DNA of 64,000 bases from SpSt-501 sp037481615 (GTDB lineage: Bacteria > Desulfobacterota > Desulfobacteria > Desulfobacterales > SpSt-501), in assembly GCA_037481615.1 (NCBI GenBank), contig JBBFLI010000020.1, one strand, 5' to 3'. Each line of letters begins with the position of its first letter. The first letter of the stretch is position 1. The notes under the pieces are model-generated. The model was given only the letters and a program-made list of their open reading frames with translations. It made no database searches and was not told the origin of the DNA. The position numbers were made by a program, and so were the translations under genes. Shown one piece after another: positions 1 to 8,018 of this stretch.

Positions 1-50
1 GCCTCCAAACGAAACTCCTTCGTGTACTTGCTGTATGGAACTTTTTCCAT
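1..50 (-). CDS. IS3-like transposase OrfA, N-terminal fragment (runs off left edge)
   Basis: On the minus strand an ATG at 48-50 opens a frame reading MEKVPYSKYTKEFRLEA, which runs off the window. This is the usual opening of IS3-type OrfA (HTH_Tnp_1) proteins, where a 'YSxEFKxEA' segment precedes the helix-turn-helix. A strong ribosome site, GGAGGT, sits about 7 bases upstream. The stretch ending TGGTGTCCA at 85-93 may be the element's terminal repeat, since IS3 ends are TG...CA. Only 16 codons are visible, so the family call rests on a short match. Confidence 0.5.
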   Translation of the reverse strand, partial: MEKVPYSKYTKEFRLE

Positions 51-111
51 TCGGACACCTCCGTGTATTGGTCATCATAGGCTTTGGTGTCCATTTTTTT
101 TCAAATTACCT

Positions 112-129
112 TAGAAGTGGTTTCATAAC
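112..129 (+). repeat. Left end of IS5-family element: TA plus terminal inverted repeat
   Basis: TAGAAGTGGTTTCATAAC is exactly complementary to 1041-1058. The outer TA (112-113) is read as target-site duplication and GAAGTGG... as the element's end. Confidence 0.85.
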
Positions 130-545
130 TGCCTCAGCGTAATAATCAGGCACGCCAGATGGAAAAACGCCCGGTAAACCGTAATCAGGCGATCCCAGCG
201 AACAACCAGACGACGGAAGTTGCCCAGCCAAGCAAAGGTTCGCTCGACTTTCCACCGCCTGCGGTAACGCCGCAGTTTTCTTCCATCTTGCAGCTTGGCC
301 TTTTTCCGATTCCGCCGATGCGGGCAGATCAACTCAATCTTTTTGGCCTTCAACCGCTTGCGCAATGGATCGCTGTCGTAGGCTTTGTCGGCGATTAGCC
401 GCCGCATGCGCTTGCGAGGCCGGCCCCGCGCCCGACGCGGCACCTTTACCTGCTCCAGGGTCTCTTCGATCAGTCTGACTTCCGCCGGCGAGGCCGACGC
501 CAGTGTGCTTCCAAGAGGAACACCCTGGCCGTCGACCACCACCAT
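123..545 (-). CDS. IS5-family transposase, OrfB (catalytic C-terminal part)
   Basis: This 140-residue frame overlaps OrfA by 76 bases in the -1 frame. It contains VVVDGQG, the second aspartate in LIADKAYDSD, and the closing glutamate in RRRWKVERTFAWLGNFRRL, all typical of IS5-group DDE transposases. The first ATG lies inside the conserved domain, so the natural product is probably an OrfA-OrfB fusion made by programmed -1 frameshifting, as is known for the IS427 group. The alternative is an ordinary inactivating frameshift. Confidence 0.85.
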   Translation of the reverse strand: MVVVDGQGVPLGSTLASASPAEVRLIEETLEQVKVPRRARGRPRKRMRRLIADKAYDSDPLRKRLKAKKIELICPHRRNRKKAKLQDGRKLRRYRRRWKVERTFAWLGNFRRLVVRWDRLITVYRAFFHLACLIITLRQL

Positions 546-928
546 CCACTTCGTACCCTTGCCGCGCTTGGTTTTTCCGACGCAGGGCCCCCTTTTTTCG
601 TCGGGGCGAAGCTGCCGTCAGCGAAGGTCTCTTCCCAGTCCAGATACTGCCTTTCGTCCAGCTCGGCCAGCAAGGCTCGCCAGATATCCAGCCAGATGCC
701 CAACTCCTCCCAGAGCCGCAACCGTCGCCAGCAGGTGGAGGCACTGGGATATCGGCTGGGAAGATCGCGCCAGCGGGCGCCGCTTTTAAGCACCCAGAGA
801 ATACCTTCCAAGACTTGCCGGGTATCCTGCCATGGCCTGCCGCCCTTTGAGCCAACAGTGGTTTTAGGTAAAAGCGGCTCAAGCTTTTTCCACTGCTCAT
901 CTTTTAGAAACGGGGTAGCTCGCGCCAT
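470..928 (-). CDS. IS5-family transposase, OrfA (first part)
   Basis: This 152-residue frame has the IS5/IS427 N-terminal helical domain (residues about 1-90, with WxxLxPLLP, GGRPW and GARWRDLP signatures) and the first catalytic aspartate of the DDE triad in FADGSF near residue 107. Its last ~40 codons after the A6G5 tract (588-598) are out of family frame. A -1 shift there enters OrfB, giving KxRGPxVGKTKRGKGTKW, the expected joining sequence. The product would bind the terminal repeats and cut DNA only as the fusion protein. Confidence 0.85.
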   Translation of the reverse strand: MARATPFLKDEQWKKLEPLLPKTTVGSKGGRPWQDTRQVLEGILWVLKSGARWRDLPSRYPSASTCWRRLRLWEELGIWLDIWRALLAELDERQYLDWEETFADGSFAPTKKGGPASEKPSAARVRSGWWWSTARVFLLEAHWRRPRRRKSD

Positions 929-1040
929 TGGATCACCTCCAACAGCTTACTACCCGAAATCATTTAAAAAGTCTAGGGCCATAACTAACTGATCATACAA
1001 CATATTGCGTGCGAATTCGTGGCGAACTACAACTCAACAG

Positions 1041-1058
1041 GTTATGAAACCACTTCTA
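1041..1058 (-). repeat. Right end of IS5-family element: terminal inverted repeat plus TA
   Basis: GTTATGAAACCACTTCTA is the perfect reverse complement of 112-129. The outer TA (1057-1058) matches the left duplication. Confidence 0.85.
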
Positions 1059-1077
1059 GGGACTGGACGGAAAAAGA

Positions 1078-1206
1078 ATGACGAACGAAGAAATTGCCAG
1101 ATTCTTCAATAGCGCGAGGCCCCACATCCAGGGCAACCCTGACCTGCGAGATCCCCAGTTCGAGGGATGGTTCCATATTGGAACAAGGTTCCATGAGGCA
1201 AGCTGA
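1078..1206 (+). pseudogene. N-terminal remnant of a DEAD/DEAH helicase (defence-type)
   Basis: A 42-codon frame begins 20 bp after the IS end, with a purine-rich GGAAAAAGA ahead of its ATG, and stops at TGA 1204-1206. The segment FFNSARPHIQGNPDLRDPQ resembles the extreme N-terminus of superfamily 2 helicases encoded beside DUF1156 methylases and DUF499 ATPases. The Walker A region that should follow within a few dozen residues is gone. Because a DUF499 tail follows immediately, I read this as the start of the same locus after a large internal deletion. The fragment is short and family placement is from memory. Confidence 0.4.
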
Positions 1207-1217
1207 ATGTCACTCTC

Positions 1218-2169
1218 CGCAAGATACCTGCCCCGCGCAACACCCTTGGACTCTGCAGAGATCTGTCGCCGCATCAGGTGAAGCAGGCGGAGACGCAGCG
1301 GACGGCCGCCGACGGCGTCGTCGACGCGCGCCTCCCCGAAGCCTACCAGTGGCTGCTCGTGCCCACGCAGCAGAGCCCGCAAAGCGGCCGTGCAATGGCA
1401 GGCATTCCGCCTGATGGGCCAGGACGCGCTTGCCGTGCGCGCGAGCAAGAAGCTCAAGAACGACGAGCTCCTGGTCACAAACCTCGCCGCTTCGCGCCTG
1501 CGCATGGAGCTCGACCGGGTGCCGCTCTGGCGCGGGGACCACGTGGCGATCAGGCAGCTCGTCGACGATTTCGCCCGCTACCTGTATCTCCCGCGGCTCA
1601 AGGAGCCTTCGGTCCTGGTCGAGGCGATTCGCAGCGGCCTCGCCCTCCTCACGTGGGAGGCGGATTCGTTTGCGTTCGCGGAAAGCTACGACGAGGCCGG
1701 CGCGCGGTACCGCGGGCTCCAGTTCGCGCGCCCCCCCCTCCGGGTCGAAGCGGATTCGGAGGCGCTGCTTGTCAAGCCGGAGGTTGCACGCCGGCAGCTG
1801 GAGGCCGAGGGAGCTGCCGCGCCGGCTACTTCAGCGACTCGACCGGCAGGCGGCGTCACCCCTCCCGGTTCGCCCGCGATCCAGCCGCCGGGGGGATCGC
1901 CGGGCGCCTCCCCCGTCGCGCCGCCACGTGCGCGCCCCAAACGGTTCCACGGCACCGTCACCCTCGAGGCCACAAGGGTGGGACGCGACGCTAGCAGGGT
2001 CGCCGACGAGGTGATCACGCACCTCGCCGGCCTCGTGGGCGCGAAGGTGAAGGTGACACTCGAGATCGAGGCCGAGATTCCGGCCGGCGTGCCGGAGAAC
2101 GTGGTCCGCACCGTCACCGAGAACAGCCGGGCGTTGAAGTTCGACAGCCAGGGGTTCGAGAGCGAATGA
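1218..2169 (+). pseudogene. DUF499 (AAA-type ATPase) C-terminal remnant, frameshifted
   Basis: Reading from about 1218, RNTLGLCRD is followed by SPHQVKQAETQRTAADG and EAYQWLLVP, then the frame changes near 1383-1390 and continues with QWQAFRLMGQDALAVRASKK to the stop at 2169. An extra G in AGCGGCCGTG explains the shift. The second part includes the family's late helical region, a Pro/Gly-rich linker (residues about 145-185 of the 259-residue frame) and a terminal domain with TVTLEATRVGRDASRVADEV. The ATPase motifs are absent and about 35 codons also seem lost between RNTL and SPHQV. DUF499 proteins belong to helicase-methylase-ATPase defence loci, and this copy cannot be functional. Confidence 0.65.
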
Positions 2170-2589
2170 GCCGGTGAGCGTGCGGGAGGTCCCCGGTAGG
2201 CGATCACGGGGATGGGGAGGAACGCCCACATCGACCTGCCGCCGGCCCTTAGGGTTTCGATTTCCTGGCCTTCATTCCACTGATCGTGGTCCTGGACCGC
2301 GTGAGCCGGCTGCCGCGCGCGAGCACGTCGCCGGATCCGGTGCGTCCCTATCGCAGCACATCGTCCTCGAGACCCAGAACGGCGCGCTGCCGCCCGGGCT
2401 GGATGCGGCCCCGCGGCGATTACGGCCGCTTGAGGTGCGGCGTTACCCGCCGTCCACGATCGGTCCAGTCGAGCCGCCGGTCGGGGTGGGTTTTCCTCGA
2501 CTTTCCGCACCCGGGTGGATGACCCACACTACCCGTGCTCATCCAACCCTGGATGGGGGGGCTATCCGGATTCGAGCCCAAAAAAACCG
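2170..2589. other. 420-bp stretch without a recognisable gene
   Basis: Frames are open here on both strands because of the high GC content, but none has a recognisable domain or a ribosome site with a sensible start. It lies between the DUF499 tail and the XRE-cupin regulator and may be further debris of the defence locus. Confidence 0.5.
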
Positions 2590-2616
2590 TTGACAACGAG
2601 CGGCACTTTGTTTACC
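2590..2616 (+). promoter_or_regulatory. Possible promoter of the XRE-cupin regulator gene
   Basis: TTGACA at 2590-2595 matches the sigma-70 -35 box. The -10 is poor (TTTACC at 2611-2616). The local drop in GC supports a control region. Confidence 0.35.
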
Positions 2617-2631
2617 AGCGTGAAAAAGAAG

Positions 2632-2646
2632 TTTAATTGCATTAAA
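2632..2646. promoter_or_regulatory. Palindromic operator TTTAAT-N3-ATTAAA
   Basis: TTTAATTGCATTAAA is a perfect 6-bp inverted repeat with a 3-bp spacer, 23 bp before the regulator's ATG and downstream of the putative -10. This position and symmetry fit a dimeric HTH repressor acting on its own gene and perhaps the TRAP operon that follows. Confidence 0.55.
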
Positions 2647-2669
2647 CCCACGATCTCGGGCCGCCGATC

Positions 2670-3239
2670 ATGGCTTCATCCCTGGAAGCGCAAATCGGGT
2701 GGCGCATCCGCAAGCTGCGCGAGAGCAAGCGGCTGACTCTCGCGGATCTGGCCCGTCGTACCGGCCTTTCCAAGGCCCTCCTCAGCAAAATCGAAAACGG
2801 CAAGGTCTCCTCCCCGGTTTCGACCCTCCTGCTCATCGCGGAATCGCTCAAGGTTCGGCTGAGCTACCTCGTCGACGAAAACGGCGGGCAGCCGGAAATG
2901 AAATGCGTTCTGGTTCGGGCCCGCGAGCGCCTCCGGCTGGATCGGGGAACCGAGGATTTCGGGTTCTGCTACGAAATGCTCGCCCACTCCAAACCCGACA
3001 AAAAGATGGAGCCCGCCGTCCTCATCGTGGAAAACCGCCGCCCGTACGCCGTGACGTACACCCACCCCGGCGAGGAGCTGATTTACGTGCTGGAGGGGCG
3101 GATGGAGTTCACCTACGGCAAGAAGAAATTTCTGATGGAAGCCGGCGATGCCATCTACTTTGACGGCGATGTGCCCCACGGCGGGCGGAACGTTTCCGAC
3201 CGCGCCTTGAAGGTCTTGACGGTCATCTGCAACCCGTAG
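2670..3239 (+). CDS. XRE-family regulator with C-terminal cupin sensor
   Basis: The 189-residue protein has an N-terminal lambda-repressor-type HTH (residues about 8-65: RIRKLRESKRLTLADLARRTGLSKALLSKIENG) and a C-terminal cupin_2 barrel (about 115-180, with HPGEELIYVLEGRMEF and GDAIYFDGDVPHGG). Regulators of this architecture sense a small carboxylate or amino acid and control adjacent uptake and catabolic genes. The TRAP cluster starts 33 bp downstream in the same direction, so its substrate is the likely effector. The palindrome at 2632-2646 is the likely binding site. The ATG at 2670 lacks a strong ribosome site. Confidence 0.85.
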   Translation: MASSLEAQIGWRIRKLRESKRLTLADLARRTGLSKALLSKIENGKVSSPVSTLLLIAESLKVRLSYLVDENGGQPEMKCVLVRARERLRLDRGTEDFGFCYEMLAHSKPDKKMEPAVLIVENRRPYAVTYTHPGEELIYVLEGRMEFTYGKKKFLMEAGDAIYFDGDVPHGGRNVSDRALKVLTVICNP

Positions 3240-3272
3240 GCCCTGAACCATACAAAACGAGGAGGGTTTGCC

Positions 3273-4259
3273 ATGAGAGGGAGAGCAACATCCCGCATCG
3301 TCCGGTCCATTCTTGCGTCGCTGGTCCTGCTCGCCTGTGGGTTCCAGGTGACCCATGCCGAGAATTACAAGCTGGGGCACGTGGGCCCGCCGACCCATCC
3401 TTACCAGCTCGGTGCACTCAAGTTCGCGGAGCTGGTCAAGCAGGGGACGCAGGGAAAAATCGTCATCGATGTCTTCCCGTCGAGCCAGCTCGGAAACGAA
3501 CGCGATCTCATCGAAGGCCTCCAGATCGGCACGGTGGATTTCGTCCTCTCCTCGACCGGCCCCATGGCGACCTTTGACCCCAAGTTCGGCGCTCCGGACC
3601 TGCCGTTCATCTTCCGGGACCTCAAACACGCCTATGCGGTCCTGGATGGGGCCGTGGGGAAGGAATTGTTCGACTCGCTGAAGAACAAAGGCATCATCGG
3701 GCTGGCCTGGTTCGAAAACGGATTCCGCCAGGTGACCAATTCGCGGCGCCCGATCGAGAAACCCGAGGACCTCAAAGGGCTGAAGATCCGCACGATGGAA
3801 AACCCGATTCACGTGGCCTTTTTCAAGGAACTGGGGGTCGACCCCACGCCGATGGCTTTCGGCGAGGTGTTCAGCGCGCTGGAGCAAAAAGTGGTCGACG
3901 GCCAGGAAAACCCCGTGGCCGCGGTGCTTACCGCCAAATTCTTCGAAGTGCAGAAATATCTGGCGATGACGGGCCACGTGTACACGGCCGTGCCCCTGAT
4001 GGTGCGTGGCGACCTGTTCCGTTCCCTGCCGCCGGAGCACCAGAAAGTCATCGTCAACGCCGCCCGCGAGGCCAGCATCTACGAGCGCCGGTTGCTCGCG
4101 GATCAGGAGAAGAGCGGCATCGAGGAACTCAAGAAGAAAGGCATGACGATCACCTACCCGGACCGGGCCAAGCTGCGTGAGGCAACGGCTCCGGTTTACC
4201 GGAAGTTCGAAAAGACGATCGGCAGGGAGCTGATCCAGAAAATTCTCGACACCCCGTAG
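3273..4259 (+). CDS. dctP: TRAP transporter substrate-binding protein, DctP family (cassette 1)
   Basis: A 328-residue periplasmic binding protein that delivers a solute, usually an organic or sugar acid, to the DctQM membrane complex. The first 29 residues form a Sec signal ending THA before ENYK. The DctP fold is clear: SSQLGNERDLIEGLQIGTVDF, GLAWFENGFRQVTNSRRPI, the carboxylate-binding arginine in LKGLKIRTMENP (about residue 175), and KVVDGQENPVAAV. The start is supported by GAGGAGG upstream. It heads dctPQM plus cupin plus enolase-superfamily genes, which points to an acid sugar or similar hydroxy-acid, but the exact ligand cannot be read. Confidence 0.93.
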   Translation: MRGRATSRIVRSILASLVLLACGFQVTHAENYKLGHVGPPTHPYQLGALKFAELVKQGTQGKIVIDVFPSSQLGNERDLIEGLQIGTVDFVLSSTGPMATFDPKFGAPDLPFIFRDLKHAYAVLDGAVGKELFDSLKNKGIIGLAWFENGFRQVTNSRRPIEKPEDLKGLKIRTMENPIHVAFFKELGVDPTPMAFGEVFSALEQKVVDGQENPVAAVLTAKFFEVQKYLAMTGHVYTAVPLMVRGDLFRSLPPEHQKVIVNAAREASIYERRLLADQEKSGIEELKKKGMTITYPDRAKLREATAPVYRKFEKTIGRELIQKILDTP

Positions 4260-4280
4260 ACCGGCCGGGAACGGTCCGTC

Positions 4281-4789
4281 ATGCTCCGGCGTATCTGCCT
4301 TCTGCTCGAGCGGCTGAGCTGCCTTCTGATGTTTGTCTTTCTCGCGGTCATGGTGGCCGTCGTTTTTGCACAGGTGGTCTGGCGCTATGTGCTGAGCGCC
4401 TCGATCTTCTGGTCGGAAGAACTCAGCCGCTACCTCATGGTGTGGGCCACGATGTTCGCCTCGGGGGTCTGCCTGAAGCGCGGGTCCCACATGGCGGTCC
4501 GCTTCGTGCACGACGGCCTGCCCCCGCTTTGCGGCGCTGGACGGCACTCGGGGTGTATGTTTTGATCCTGATCTTTCTGGCCGTGGTTTTCCGCTACGGC
4601 ATCACCCTGGTGGCGCGGACCTGGATGCAGATCTCCCCCACCCTGAACCTGCCCATGGGAGCGGTCTACCTGTGCGTTCCACTGGGGGCGCTGTTCATGG
4701 CCGTCCAGGTTCTGGCCCTCCTGCAGCGGATCTGGAAGACGGGAAGCGTGGACCCCCCGGACGCGGAGGCCGCCGGGGGAGGAGGTTGA
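4281..4789 (+). pseudogene. dctQ: TRAP transporter small membrane subunit DctQ, split by a frameshift
   Basis: DctQ is the four-helix partner of DctM. The start at 4281 gives the first two helices and FWSEELSRYLMVWATMFASG, then HDGLPP runs out of frame to a stop at 4565. The rest (ALRRWTALGVYVLILIFLAVVF onward) continues in another frame to 4789. The break is at a run of five C (4521-4525), where six C would restore the reading HDGLPPALRRW. A one-base homopolymer deletion fits either a sequencing error or a real mutation that would disable uptake. Flanking dctP and dctM are intact, which slightly favours error or a recent change. Confidence 0.85.
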
Positions 4790-4790
4790 A

Positions 4791-6068
4791 GTGCAGATCG
4801 CCCTGTTTGGGACCCTGGTCTTGTTGTTCGTCTTGAGAATGCCGATCGCCTTCGCCCTCGGGGTCTCCTCGCTCGTCTATCTCTTGTCGCTCAAGTCGGT
4901 CTCGTTGATCGTGATCGCCCAGAAAATGTTCACCGCGATCGACTCCTTCCCGCTGACGGCGATCCCTTTCTTCATTCTGGCCGGGGAGCTGATGGAGGCC
5001 GGGGGGATCAGCCGCCGGCTGATCGATTTTGCAAACAATCTGGTCGGCTCGATCACCGGCGGACTTGCCCATGTTTCGATCGTATCCTCCATGTTTTTCG
5101 CCGGGATCTCGGGAGCGGCGGCCGCCGACACGGCGGCCGTCGGCTCGGTGCTCATCCCGGCGATGTCCCGCCGGGGCTACCACATTTCCTTCGCGGCCGC
5201 CCTCCAGGCCTGCGCGGGGACTATCGGGGTCATGATCCCGCCCAGCATCCCGCTCATTTTTTACGGCGTGCTGGCCTCGACGTCCATCAGCCGCCTGTTT
5301 CTCGGCGGGGCGATTCCCGGCGTGATCATGGGCGCCACCCTCATGGGGGTGGCCTACGGGATCGCCTGCCGGCGCGGTTACCCGAAAGAGCCGTTCCGGG
5401 GTATCGGCCAGCTGGCCGTGAGTTTTCGGCGGTCGTTTCTTGCCCTGCTGATGCCGATCGTGGTGCTGGGAGGCATCATCGGCGGCGTTGTCACCCCCAC
5501 CGAGGCGGCCGTCATCGCCGTGACGTACGCCCTGGTCTTGGGGGTGTTCATCTATCGCGAGCTTCGGGTCGATCAAGTTTACAACCTTTTCGTGCGCTCC
5601 ATGCTCAACGCCGCCCTGGTGCTCTTCATCATCTCGGTGGCGTCGGTCTTTTCGTGGATCATCACCCGAGAACTCATCCCCCAGCGGGTGGCCTCGCTCC
5701 TCGGTTCCGTCTCTTCCAACCCCTGGGTCATTCTGCTGATCATCAACATCATTTTGCTGCTGGTGGGAACGTTTCTGGATATCGGTTCGGCGTTGATCAT
5801 CTTCGTTCCGGTGCTGATGCCTGTCATCAACGGACTGGGCATCGACCCCGTTTTTTTCGGGGTGGTCATGGTGGTGAACCTGGCCATCGGCATGGTGACG
5901 CCGCCGCTCGGAGTCTGCTTGTTCGTGGCCTGCTCGATCGCCAAAATCGATCTCGAAACCATCGCCCGAGACCTCTGGCCGTTTTTGGCCGGGATGATCG
6001 CCGTGCTGCTGCTCATCACCTACGTGCCCTCCCTGGTGCTCTGGTTGCCGAACCTGCTGCTCAAGTGA
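4791..6068 (+). CDS. dctM: TRAP transporter large permease DctM (cassette 1)
   Basis: A 425-residue inner-membrane protein with about 12 hydrophobic segments, the standard size for DctM. Hallmarks include IPFFILAGELMEAGGIS near residue 60, FFAGISGAAAADTAAVGS near 105, IPPSIPLIFYG near 145 and VTPPLGVCLF near 360. It uses a sodium gradient to carry the solute handed over by DctP. GTG is the start, with GGAGG six bases upstream and the dctQ stop just before it. Confidence 0.93.
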   Translation: MQIALFGTLVLLFVLRMPIAFALGVSSLVYLLSLKSVSLIVIAQKMFTAIDSFPLTAIPFFILAGELMEAGGISRRLIDFANNLVGSITGGLAHVSIVSSMFFAGISGAAAADTAAVGSVLIPAMSRRGYHISFAAALQACAGTIGVMIPPSIPLIFYGVLASTSISRLFLGGAIPGVIMGATLMGVAYGIACRRGYPKEPFRGIGQLAVSFRRSFLALLMPIVVLGGIIGGVVTPTEAAVIAVTYALVLGVFIYRELRVDQVYNLFVRSMLNAALVLFIISVASVFSWIITRELIPQRVASLLGSVSSNPWVILLIINIILLLVGTFLDIGSALIIFVPVLMPVINGLGIDPVFFGVVMVVNLAIGMVTPPLGVCLFVACSIAKIDLETIARDLWPFLAGMIAVLLLITYVPSLVLWLPNLLLK

Positions 6069-6086
6069 AAACCCGAAGGAGGCTCA

Positions 6087-6500
6087 ATGCAGAAAGTCGT
6101 CGTGAAGAAATCGGAATACCTCTACGGTGCGCCCATGGAAAGCCGCCCCGGTGTCCGCGACATCAAGGTGATTTACCCCGAGACCGGGGCGGCGGCCAAA
6201 ACCCTCTGCATGGGGATCGTCGAGATCGCGCCGGGCGCCCACTCGCCCCGGCATCGCCACAACTGCGAAGAGGTCTACTATGTGCTGCAGGGGGAGGGAT
6301 ACATCCAGACGGAGGAGGGCAGGTATCCCTTTGAGGCCGGCGATGCCGTGTTGAACCGCGAAAACATCTACCACTCCGTTTACAACACGGGGCAGGAAAC
6401 CGTCCGGCTGCTGGTCGTCGGCGGGGTGATGTTCGTCCCCCTCTGGCCGCGCTGGCCCACGGAAAGCCCCTATGAGTTGGATCCTGCAGACATCGGGTGA
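6087..6500 (+). CDS. Cupin-domain protein in TRAP cassette 1
   Basis: A 137-residue single-domain cupin. Motif 1 (PRHRHNCEEVYYVLQGEG, about residues 54-71) supplies two His, one Glu; motif 2 (FEAGDAVLNRENIYHSVYN) a third His, so a bound metal is likely. Such proteins isomerise, epimerise or bind acid sugars, or have no known activity. It begins 18 bp after dctM with GAAGGAGG and ends two bases before the ribosome site of the enolase-superfamily gene, so all are co-transcribed. The exact activity is not evident. Confidence 0.85.
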   Translation: MQKVVVKKSEYLYGAPMESRPGVRDIKVIYPETGAAAKTLCMGIVEIAPGAHSPRHRHNCEEVYYVLQGEGYIQTEEGRYPFEAGDAVLNRENIYHSVYNTGQETVRLLVVGGVMFVPLWPRWPTESPYELDPADIG

Positions 6501-6514
6501 CAGGAGACCCCGGC

Positions 6515-7639
6515 ATGAAAATCACGAAGATCGACTTCACGCTCTACCAGTATCCGCTGGCCAAGCCGCTGCCCATGTCCTGCGGCGTTCTGACGCATCG
6601 CAACTTCGGAATCGTCCGGGTGGATACCGACGCCGGGCTCGAGGGCATCGGGGAAACGTCCATCAACTTTCCGCCCTGGATATTCCGGGAACGAAAAGCG
6701 ACGATCGAGGAAGGTCTGGCGGGGCTTCTGATCGGGGAAAACCCGCTTGAGATCGGGCGGCTCTGGTGCAAGATGGCCGGGGCCGTGCGCGGGTTCACGC
6801 GCATGTGGTCCGAAGGGGCCTTGATGCAGGCGATCAGCGGCATCGACATGGCCCTCTGGGACATCGCGGGCAAGGAATACGGGAAGCCGGTCTGGATGCT
6901 CCTCGGAGGGCAACACCGGAGCAAAGCCGAGGTGTATGCAACCGGCTACAGCATGGACCAGCTCGTCTCGGGCGGCGTTTCCGAAGAGATTGCACGGAAG
7001 GGCTACCGTTCGGTCAAGGTTCGAATCGGTTTCGACGACGAGGCCGATATCGAAAACGTCCACCGCGTGCATCGCGCGATCGAGGGCCGCCTCCGCCTTC
7101 TGGTGGATGCCAACGGGGCATACCTCTACCCTCGTGCCAGAAGGATCCTGAGGCGGCTGGCCGATGTAAACCTCTTCTGGCTGGAGGAGCCCGTCCTGGC
7201 CGACGACCTGGAAGGCTATATCGCCTTGCACGACGAATTCCCCGATACTCCGCTCGCGTGGGGCGAAAACGGCTTCAGCGTGGAGATCTATCAGAAGTTC
7301 TGCGAGGCCCATGCGATCGACGTGGTGATGCCTGACCCCTCCCGTTGCGGCGGCCTGACGCAATGCGTCCGCTTGTGCGAAACGGCGGCGCGTTACGGAA
7401 TTCCCTTTTCCCCGCATCACTACGGGTCGGACGTCGGGTTTGCCGCGGCCCTTCATCTGGTGGCCAGCCAGCCCGATTTCCTGATCATGCTGCGGGACGT
7501 GAGCGACTGCCCCCTGCGGGAGGAGATCGTGGAGGAACCGTTTACGGTCCAAGACGGCAAGGTGGTGGTTCCGCAGAAGCCGGGGCTTGGGGTATCGATC
7601 AATGAAAAGGTCGCTCAACGATACGAGAAAGCGATTTAG
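6515..7639 (+). CDS. Enolase-superfamily (mandelate racemase/muconate lactonizing type) enzyme
   Basis: A 374-residue protein with the N-terminal capping domain and C-terminal TIM barrel. Numbering from ATG 6515 (CAGGAG upstream), the metal ligands are D198, E224 and E251 (LLVDANG, WLEEP, AWGEN). A His-Asp dyad is present (D274 in MPDPSRCGG, H301/H302 in PHHYGSDVG). The basic motif at strand 2 reads K168-V-R170 instead of KxK. Members of this group dehydrate or epimerise acid sugars after abstracting the proton next to the carboxylate. Together with TRAP uptake and a cupin this suggests an acid-sugar pathway. A longer GTG start at 6497 is less likely. Confidence 0.88.
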   Translation: MKITKIDFTLYQYPLAKPLPMSCGVLTHRNFGIVRVDTDAGLEGIGETSINFPPWIFRERKATIEEGLAGLLIGENPLEIGRLWCKMAGAVRGFTRMWSEGALMQAISGIDMALWDIAGKEYGKPVWMLLGGQHRSKAEVYATGYSMDQLVSGGVSEEIARKGYRSVKVRIGFDDEADIENVHRVHRAIEGRLRLLVDANGAYLYPRARRILRRLADVNLFWLEEPVLADDLEGYIALHDEFPDTPLAWGENGFSVEIYQKFCEAHAIDVVMPDPSRCGGLTQCVRLCETAARYGIPFSPHHYGSDVGFAAALHLVASQPDFLIMLRDVSDCPLREEIVEEPFTVQDGKVVVPQKPGLGVSINEKVAQRYEKAI

Positions 7640-8018
7640 CCGGGATCGCCTCGCGGCCCGAGAAAAGCAGAACGAAAAAACCGGGGGAAAAACCAGTGCC
7701 GGTGTGCCGCCCTTCGGCACCCGCCCTGCGGGCCCCCGGCCCAACGCATTCGGGTTTCGATTTCGCTCGAGTCGCCGGGAGGGATTCGGCCGCCGGGGGC
7801 ATGACGCCCGCCGGGAACGGTTGGGGATAAGGATCCTGCACGAGAAGCAACGACTGCCGATGCAGAGAAAGCAGGGCCCCCGAGGGGGAGCAAGCCGTCG
7901 GCGCTTCGAGTTCCGGTGGGTGGTGACTTAGGACGGAGCGCCCACCGGATGAACCGATTGCAACGAGGAAGACCTGACTCATCATGCAAGGTCCGCCCCT
8001 CCGCTCGTCCGCCCGGCG
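7640..8018. other. 379-bp intergenic stretch, nothing recognised
   Basis: Between the enolase-superfamily gene and endonuclease IV I find no gene with a ribosome site, no T-tailed hairpin and no RNA gene. Several short GC-rich inverted repeats are present, as expected by composition. Confidence 0.5.

Larger units (their letters stand above)
114..1056. mobile_element. IS5-family insertion sequence (IS427-like)
   Basis: A 943-bp element is bounded by perfect 16-bp inverted repeats (GAAGTGGTTTCATAAC and its complement) and flanked on both sides by TA, which fits the short TA-type target duplication of the IS427 group. It carries one transposase in two overlapping frames on the minus strand. It lies about 20 bp from the end of another IS-like fragment and directly upstream of broken defence genes, so it marks a rearranged spot. 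The ends look intact, so the copy may be mobile if the frameshift is productive. Confidence 0.85.

Noticed and set aside
2174..2593. A 139-codon frame between the DUF499 tail and the regulator
   Set aside because: No ribosome site at the start, no recognised motif and a Pro/Arg-rich random-like sequence.
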